NCBI GenBank assembly: GCA_013397455.1
Contig: VYZB01000336.1
Location: 329,674 to 393,673, forward strand
Origin: Crotophaga sulcirostris
Taxonomy: Eukaryota; Chordata; Aves; Cuculiformes; Crotophagidae
Direction: 5' to 3'
Length of the DNA: 64,000 nt
The position numbers and the translations under genes are program-made. Below the pieces are notes generated by a model. The model was not told the origin of the DNA and did no database searches. It was given only the letters and a program-made list of their open reading frames with translations. Of the stretch, positions 57,892-64,000 are shown in pieces; positions within the stretch are counted from its first letter, which is position 1, and every line of letters begins with the position of its first letter.

Positions 57892-58609
57892 AGCAACATT
57901 CCTACTTATTAGATTTCTGGAAATACTGTTTGTGAGAAACTGCTTATTTAAAAAAATAGCAAGAAATTTAATGTGAATTTTCTTTTTCCCCTCTTCAAAA
58001 GAAGTAAAGCTCAATATGACACTTCTGTAACAGTAATTTATTTCTGACAAGGTGTTATTTTTGTTTAAATATGTCTAATCACCTCTTTGTTGCTGTGAGT
58101 TATTTGCTGCATATTTATTGTCTTCAAAAGAGATGAAACCTGTGAAGTCGGAAATTAATGGCTTTTCTGATAAATTGAAGATCACAAAAAAAAAAAATTG
58201 CCAAACTTCTGTAGGGCGTTGAATGTAAAAGTTTATGGTTTAGGAACTTTTTCATAGACAAGAAAGAACGCACGATGCAACTTACTGCAATTGGTAGCCT
58301 CTTTGTATTTCCTTTAACACATTTGTCTGGATATACAGCAGAATTTCTCAGATGCCTGGTAGCAAACATTTGTGGCTCCTCATTGACTTAAAAACTATCT
58401 TTGTAAAAGATGCTTACCTGAAGTTTTAAAGGGCTCCTTTGCCTCTTCTGTAGAAGGATGTAGCCAGTCCTCAATCATCTAATTATTAGGGGGAAAAAAA
58501 GTGTTTGGAAAGCCTCCAAATAACAGCTAGAAAGGAACCCAAAATCACTTAGTAACTGACACCAAGCAGAATATTCTTATAGCATACTTCTTGAGAAAAT
58601 GGCTGCCAT
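57892..58609. other. Single-copy intron
   Basis: AT-rich, with an A-run near 58186. Nothing else is recognised. Confidence 0.5.
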
Positions 58610-59665
58610 TGTCCCGGGAGGTACACTCTCTGCTGGATAAAGAACTGGCTGGATGACCAGGCCCAAAGAGTCATGGTAAATTAAGTTCAATCTAGTTGGA
58701 GGCCAGTCACAAACAGTGTCCCCAGGTCAGTGTTGGGGCCAATTCTGTTCAGTATCTTGATCCATGATCTAAATGAAGGGACCGAGTGCTCCCTCAGTCA
58801 GTTTGGGCATGACACTAAAGTGAGTGGAAGTGTTGATTTGCTCGAGGACGGGGAAGCTCTGCAGAGGGATATGGACAGGCCAGATTGATGGGCTGCGACC
58901 AACGGTATGAGGTTCAACGAGACCAAGTGTGGGGTCCTGCTCTTGGGGTCCTGCCCAACAGCCCCATGCAACGAGCCAGATTTAGGGGACAGTGGCTGGA
59001 AAACTGCCCAGCAGAGAAAGACCTGGGCGTGTTGGTTGACAGTGGCTGAATATGAGCCAGCAGCGGCCCCAGTAGCCCAGGTAGCCAAGGGCATCATCGC
59101 CTGTATCAGAAACAGCGTGGGCAACAGGACCAGGGAAGTGATTGAGCCCCTGTACTCTTCATTGTTGAGGCCACACCTTGAATCCTAGGTTCAAGAAGGA
59201 CATTGAGGGGCTGGAGTGTGTCCAGAGAAGAGAATGGAACTGGTGAAGGGGCTGGAGAGTAAACCTTATGATAGTCAGCTGAGGGACCTAGGGTTGTTTA
59301 GCCTGGAGAAAAGAAGACTAAGGGGAGACCTTCTCACCGTCTACAACTCTCTGAAAGGAGGTTTTAGAAAGGTGGGTGTTGGTCCCTTCTCCCAAGTAAC
59401 AAGTGATAGGATGAGAGGGAATGGCCTGAAGTTGTTCCGGGGAAGGTTCAGATTATACATCAAGAAAAATTTCTTCACTGAAAGGGTCCTCAGGCACTGT
59501 CAGAGGCTGCCCAGTACAGTGGCGGAGTCACCATCCCTGGAGGTATTTAAAAGATGGGTAGATGATGTGCTCAGGGATCTGGTTTAGTAGTGGACAGGTA
59601 TGGTTGGTCCCAAGGATTCAAAACTCTTTCTCAATCAAATGATTGTATGAGTCTATTATTCTAAT
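58610..59665 (+). mobile_element. CR1, 5'-truncated within the RT domain (group E)
   Basis: It starts in the RT palm (CWIKNWLDDQAQRVMVN-like) and continues through the whole C-terminal region. It ends in a decayed tail near 59664. Confidence 0.93.
58640..59587 (+). pseudogene. CR1 ORF2 pseudogene (RT palm to C-terminus)
   Basis: The catalytic box reads FGHD (58802-58813) instead of FADD, so the first catalytic aspartate is lost. Frames shift several times before open pieces at 58907-59188 (NETKCGVLLLGSC) and 59216-59587 ([15 protein letters not shown] to the natural C-terminus). It is non-functional. Confidence 0.9.
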
Positions 59666-60137
59666 GTGCTTGAGTTCAGGATAATTCTCTTTATGATCAT
59701 TATTTAAGGATTTTTCCATTTCTAAGGGGATGCTTTTGGTTTCTACTCTCTGTATGGGTGGAGATACTGTGACATGCTGGTCACTGACTTACACCTGTCA
59801 AAGAATGCTCTGGCTGCGTTGTCTTGTTGAGCAACCATCCACAGATACAAGCTTAGTAACCATGGGAAAAGAGGATAAAATACTCTTTTATGCTGGGGAG
59901 ACGGTTGATGCTTACAGCCTTTAGAGCATAGATGATCTATGAGTTTGCAGAGGTGCATCGGTTATGTGAAGGAGCAGCTTGTGTCTACATTAAGGAGAAG
60001 TTGTAAGGCAGGCTGTGCTGAAGCTTTCTGTCTTAGCTAGCTGTGTGATAACAACCAATCGGGGAGATGCATCTTTTCTCCAGGTCTCCAGTCATCCACC
60101 CTGAGAACTATCAATTCTTGCTGTCTTATTACATTTT
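59666..60137. other. Single-copy intron
   Basis: Nothing recognised. Confidence 0.5.
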
Positions 60138-60480
60138 CATGGAATCACAGAATATTTTTTTTTTGGAAAGGACCTTAAAGCCCATCCAATTCCAACTCCC
60201 CTGCTGTGGGCTGGGGCACCTTCCACTGGATCAAGTTGCTCAAAGCCCCATCCAACCTGGCCTTGAACACTTCCAGAGTGTCACAAATTCTCTGGGCAAC
60301 CTATGCCAGTGCCTCATCACCTTTACTGGAAAACAGTTCTTCCTAAGGTGTCATCTCAATCTCCATTCTTTCATCTTCAAACCATTCCCCCTTTTCCTGT
60401 CTCTGCACTCCCTGATCAAGAGCCCCTCCCCAACTTTCCTGTAGCCCCTGTCAGTATATGGAAGGCTGCTTAGAAGGTCA
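60138..60480 (-). mobile_element. CR1 3' end (group A)
   Basis: The inverted tail ATGGAATCACAGAATATTTT contains a short T-run insertion, followed by 3' UTR and ORF2 C-terminus. Confidence 0.92.
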
Positions 60481-60924
60481 AGAAAATGGTCATCCTGTTA
60501 TCAAGTCACCCTTGGAGGGATCCTGCAGAGCTGCACTTGGCCAAGTAGGGGTTTTTGCCAGTTGAAGTTGTATTCGCCTTGGGGTTGTTGGCAACTCCTA
60601 ACTAATAAAATCACTCCAATTATTCTTTTTAAATAAATACACATATATTAGTTTTCCTTGTGCTGTGCTCAGCTCTGTAATTTTGAGATTTCCGTGGGAA
60701 GAACTGCACTTTTTCTGACAGATCCTGATCTCATATGTCTGCTGTGACAGCAGGAAGTTTGGCTCTGGGAGATGGAAACTTGCTCTGTTTGAAAACAACT
60801 TGGCTGGATCTGAAAGAACTGATAAAGATTTCTTAATTATAAAGACAGTGAAAAGGCTAAGAGGCAATGCACACATCATGAAGTAATCGAAATTTGCTTA
60901 AATGTAATTATTTTTATTGCAAGG
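60481..60924. other. Single-copy AT-rich intron
   Basis: Nothing recognised. Confidence 0.5.
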
Positions 60925-61072
60925 GTGATTGCAGAGTGACATGGGTTGCCTAGGCATGCTGCAGAGTCTCTGTGTTGGAGATATTCAGCATCCAATTGGA
61001 CAAAAGCAAGCATAGCCTCCTGGTAGCTGCTTCCTCTTCCTGCACATCGCTGGACTTCGATCATCTCTATAG
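60925..61072 (+). mobile_element. Ancient CR1 3' region (probable)
   Basis: GGGTTGCCTAGGCATGCTGC, TTGGAGATATTCAGCATCCA and GGACTTCGATCATCTCTA line up in order with the 3' region of old avian CR1 lineages. It is much more diverged than its neighbours and has no tail. Confidence 0.55.
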
Positions 61073-61156
61073 GGTTGAATCTGACCTTCTGACCTTGCTG
61101 ATTTTGATTTTTATTTGTTTTTCCAATTATGTGTTCATGTTATAAGATGGAATATA

Positions 61157-61388
61157 AAGTCATGGAATGGTTTGAGTTCGAAGTAACCTCAAAGCCAATC
61201 GTGTTCCAAGCCCCCTGCCATGACCAGGGACACCTCTTAGTGGATCAAGGTGCTCAAAGTCTCATCCAGCATGGCCTTGATCATCTCCAGGGATGGGGCA
61301 CCTGGGCAACCTGTGCCAGTGCCTCCCCTCTCTCACAGAAAAACATTTCTTCCTAACATCTTATCTCTATGTCCCCTCCTCCAGATTA
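61157..61388 (-). mobile_element. CR1 3' end (group A)
   Basis: The inverted tail starts at AAGTCATGGAATGGTTTGAG. The copy extends about 230 bp. Confidence 0.9.
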
Positions 61389-61819
61389 AATATTAAGTAC
61401 TTAATATAAGGTACTGAAAATTGGCAACAAGTTCTTCAAGCAGAAGGTTATATTTTGCTCTCTGAAGGAAGAGTATTCCTGAGTAAGCAGAACTTTTGTG
61501 AGTTGTTTTTTTTGAGAGAGTCACTATGCAATGTTGGCAGAACATCATTGACTTAAGGCACTGGCAGATGGAAACATGACAGAGCAAGGAAAAGAGGGCA
61601 AGAGGAGAAATGAAGATCTTGCAGTCCAGTATATTGTGTTAATCATTGCTCAGCAAAGCAAATAAATTTACTATGTTCAGAAAAAAAACTCCCTTTACAA
61701 ACATAAGGACTGAGAGAGGATAGAGCTATGTTTGATATTGTAACACCTGAGAAGTGAATCTCACTGATCCATTGTATGATCCATTGTATCCTCCTAAACA
61801 ATGTCCAGCACACAGATGG
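61389..61819. other. Single-copy AT-rich intron
   Basis: Nothing recognised. Confidence 0.5.
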
Positions 61820-62896
61820 ATAAACACATAATGCAATGGATAAGCAATTGGCTGATAAGCCAGGCTCAAAGGCTCACAGCAACTGGGGTTACATCAGACT
61901 AGCGACCAGTTCCTACTGGGGTTCCACAAGGATTCATCTCAGGGCCAGTGCTCTTTATTGTCTTCATAAATGACCTGGATGCAGGACTAGAAGTTTTACT
62001 AATCAAATTTGTATATGACACAAAACTGGGGGGAGCTGTTGATGCTCTTAATGGCAAGGGGCCCTGCAGAGGGATTTGGGCAAATTGGAGAGCTGGGCAA
62101 TCACCAACTGCATGAGGTTAAACAAAGGCATGTGCTGGGTTTTGCCCCTGGGACACAGCAGCCATGGATGTCCACATAGACTGGGGAATAAGAGGCTGGA
62201 GAGCAGCCCTCTGGAAAGTTAATCTGGACACTCTGGTTGACGGTAAGTTGAACATGAGCCAGCAGTGTCCTAGCAAGCCAGAGGGCCAACCGTGTTCTGG
62301 AGTGCATCCAGTACAGTATCACCAGCACGTGAGAGAGGGGATTGTCCTGCTCTGGTCCGCACTGGTGCTGCCCCACCTTAAGGACTGGGTGCAGTTTGGG
62401 ACACCACAGGATTAAAAAGATCTAAATCTACTGGAGAGCATCCAGAGCAGGCTACAAAGTTAGTGAAGAGTTTAGAGGAGGAAGTCATAGGAGGAGCGGT
62501 TGAAGTCACTTGATCTGCTCATCCTAGAGAAGAGGAGACATAGGGGAGACCTCATCACATTCTGCAGCTTCCTTACAAAGGGAGGAGGAGGAGGAGGTTC
62601 TGAGCTCTTCTTTCTGGTGACCAATGACAGTACCATGGGGAATGGCAGGAAGATGTGCCAGGGAAGGTTTAGGTTGGACATTAGGAAAAGCTTCTTCTTG
62701 AAGAGGGTGGTGGAGCACTGGAACAGCTTCCCAGGGAAGGAGTCATGGTGCCACACCTGACAATATTCCAGCAGCACTTGACCAACACTCTCAGTCACAT
62801 GATGTGAATGTTGCGGTTGTCCTGTACAGCATCAGGAGGTCTGCATGACCCTTGTTGGTCTCTTCCAACTCAGGACATTCTATGATTTTATCATGT
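61820..62896 (+). mobile_element. CR1, 5'-truncated within the RT domain (group C)
   Basis: It begins at a MDKQLADKPGSKAHSN-like palm segment and runs through the C-terminus ([13 protein letters not shown]) to the group C tail GGACATTCTATGATTTTATC. Confidence 0.93.
61860..62760 (+). pseudogene. CR1 ORF2 pseudogene (RT palm to C-terminus)
   Basis: GVPQGFISGPVLFIVFINDL is followed by FVYD at 62008-62019 where FADD is expected, so one catalytic aspartate is replaced. Later blocks are frameshifted. The last open piece is 62500-62760. It is non-functional. Confidence 0.88.
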
Positions 62897-63877
62897 AAAA
62901 GGTATCGCATCTAAACAGACTTCTGGATTCTCTCATCCAAAGGAGATGATGGGAGGTGTGATTGCACTGTCCTGATGAGTGGAAGGACATGTTCATGTCA
63001 ACGATACATATCCTCATACATATTCCATTTATGTGAAAGATTTCATTCTTACGGTGTTTTAAAGGCAGGATCATAAGCTTTAATATTTTGGACAGATTTG
63101 AGGAAGAGATTCACTGCATTATGATTGGGACTTGGGCAGTGTCATTTTAAACCATAGATCTGCTCACAGCATTTTAAGTACTTACTCCGCCGTTTGACAA
63201 TTCGTCACTGTTTATGTCTTTGGAGGTTAAAATTGTCATATCACTAGGATGCATAAAAGACATATATCTTTCTTCATGTAAAGAATTTGTATGTGATTTC
63301 GCCATGCTTTTTAAAGCATTAACAGTCAACAAAGCGGTCACAGCTAAAAGGTAACAGTGAGCTCCACACAGAACAGACTGCTCAGGGGTACTGAAAGTAT
63401 ATCACTCTTTTAAAACTTTTCCCCTTATACTTTCATGGCTTAAAGTGCTTTCAATAAAGAAAAGGTAGCAAATGAAAACTGGTTTTAATCAGTCAGTCAT
63501 GAAGCCTGCGATGTCCAGGAAAATACACCGTTTCTGAGAACTTCTCAAACGTCCTTACTGCCCCTACATGTTCTAGCTGTAAAAAATGTTCCAGGCTGAA
63601 ATGGAAATGAGTGCACTGGAGAGAAACTCAGAGTTGCATCCTTACCCAGCAACTTGTTAAAACTCCCAGTGAAACAGACCTCTGATTATATCTATTCCTA
63701 GTAATTGGTAGGATTTCAGATAGAAACCATGCTGCTTTGTCTTATGTCTCTACTTATAGACTTTGAGACCAGCCTTCAAAAGGTTCTGCTTTTACAGTTA
63801 ATCTGAAAGACTTTTTTCAGAGTGTGATAGACATGGAATCCAAGCATACCCAACAAGGAAACTGCTGCACTTCCACA
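62897..63877. other. Single-copy intron
   Basis: About 1 kb, AT-rich, with nothing recognised. Confidence 0.5.
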
Positions 63878-64000
63878 TAGAATCATGGAATGGTTTGAGT
63901 CGGAAGGGACCTTAAAGCTAATCAGGTTCTAGCCTCCCTGTCATGGGCAGGGGCACGTTCTACTGGATCAGGTGTCTCAAAGCCACATCCAACCTGACCT
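63878..64000 (-). mobile_element. CR1 3' end (group A), runs off the window
   Basis: The inverted tail ATAGAATCATGGAATGGTTT is followed by about 100 bp of 3' region to the edge. Confidence 0.9.

Larger units (their letters stand above)
57886..64000 (+). other. DCC: DCC intron 2 (5' part)
   Basis: From the donor to the window edge no further DCC exon is found; the second Ig domain exon must lie beyond 64000. The span holds about six CR1 copies and single-copy DNA. Confidence 0.8.

Noticed and set aside
83..63074. The many short open frames (60-240 codons) as host genes
   Set aside because: Almost all fall inside CR1 copies, in ORF2 or on its complement. The rest lie in AT-rich intron without motifs, splice signals or codon bias.
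1..64000. Endogenous retrovirus or other LTR element
   Set aside because: No paired LTRs, primer-binding site, protease or integrase-like frame; all reverse transcriptase similarity is of the CR1 type.
1..64000. W-linkage instead of Z or autosome
   Set aside because: The intact exon and good splice sites fit a functional gene, and no retroviral load typical of avian W is seen; not provable from the window.

Overview
The window is vertebrate, almost certainly avian, nuclear DNA from inside one very large gene. The only cellular coding sequence I can support is a single 321-bp exon at 57565-57885 (+). It encodes the first immunoglobulin domain of DCC, the netrin-1 receptor, and corresponds to exon 2, the exon after the signal-peptide exon. 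Everything left of it is intron 1 and everything right of it is the start of intron 2. No other host exon, tRNA, rRNA, LTR element, DNA transposon, SINE or CRISPR was recognised. DCC lies on human 18q, a region that corresponds to the bird Z chromosome, so Z linkage is likely (inference).

The rest is dominated by CR1, the non-LTR retrotransposon (LINE) typical of birds and reptiles. I count about 68 fragments on both strands. By hand tally they cover roughly 45% of the 64 kb, far above the usual avian genome average. That suggests a bird lineage with a CR1 expansion, such as woodpeckers and relatives (Piciformes) or hornbills and hoopoes; this is an inference. Nearly all copies are 5'-truncated. 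Most end in the CR1 8-bp tail repeat (ATTCTATG-like) rather than poly(A). Copies fall into groups by the sense-strand 3' end. Group A ends like CCCAAACCATTCTATGATTC. Group B ends like TTTTCCAACCTTAATGATTC. Group C ends like CAACTCAGGACATTCTATG. Group D ends in GATACTGTG repeats. Group E carries a GACTTGATGATCTCAAAGGT stretch just before the tail. These labels are used in the entries.

Layout: 1-2147 is the 3' two-thirds of a CR1 ORF2 with pre-RT linker, reverse transcriptase and C-terminal region, broken by stops. 2.4-17 kb alternates short CR1 copies with single-copy AT-rich intron and contains an assembly gap (12823-12972). 17.5-19.7 kb is a young group D CR1 nested in an older group C CR1. 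20-35 kb has more short copies and several head-to-head pairs. 35.1-36.9 kb holds a near-identical sister of the 18-19.6 kb CR1, with a second gap (35291-35560). 37-57.3 kb has short copies, tandem and nested arrangements, and long single-copy stretches (46.8-48.5 and 50.8-52.8 kb). 57.3-57.9 kb is the DCC exon with a CR1 tail about 60 bp upstream. 58.6-64 kb has two longer RT-bearing CR1 copies and several tails.

All CR1 ORF2 copies here are dead through stops, frameshifts or lost catalytic residues. I did not find a new biological system. The points most worth checking are the twin CR1 copies that share lesions, the chimeric CR1 at 13.3 kb, the two nested insertions, and three single-copy intron segments that look like conserved regulatory elements.
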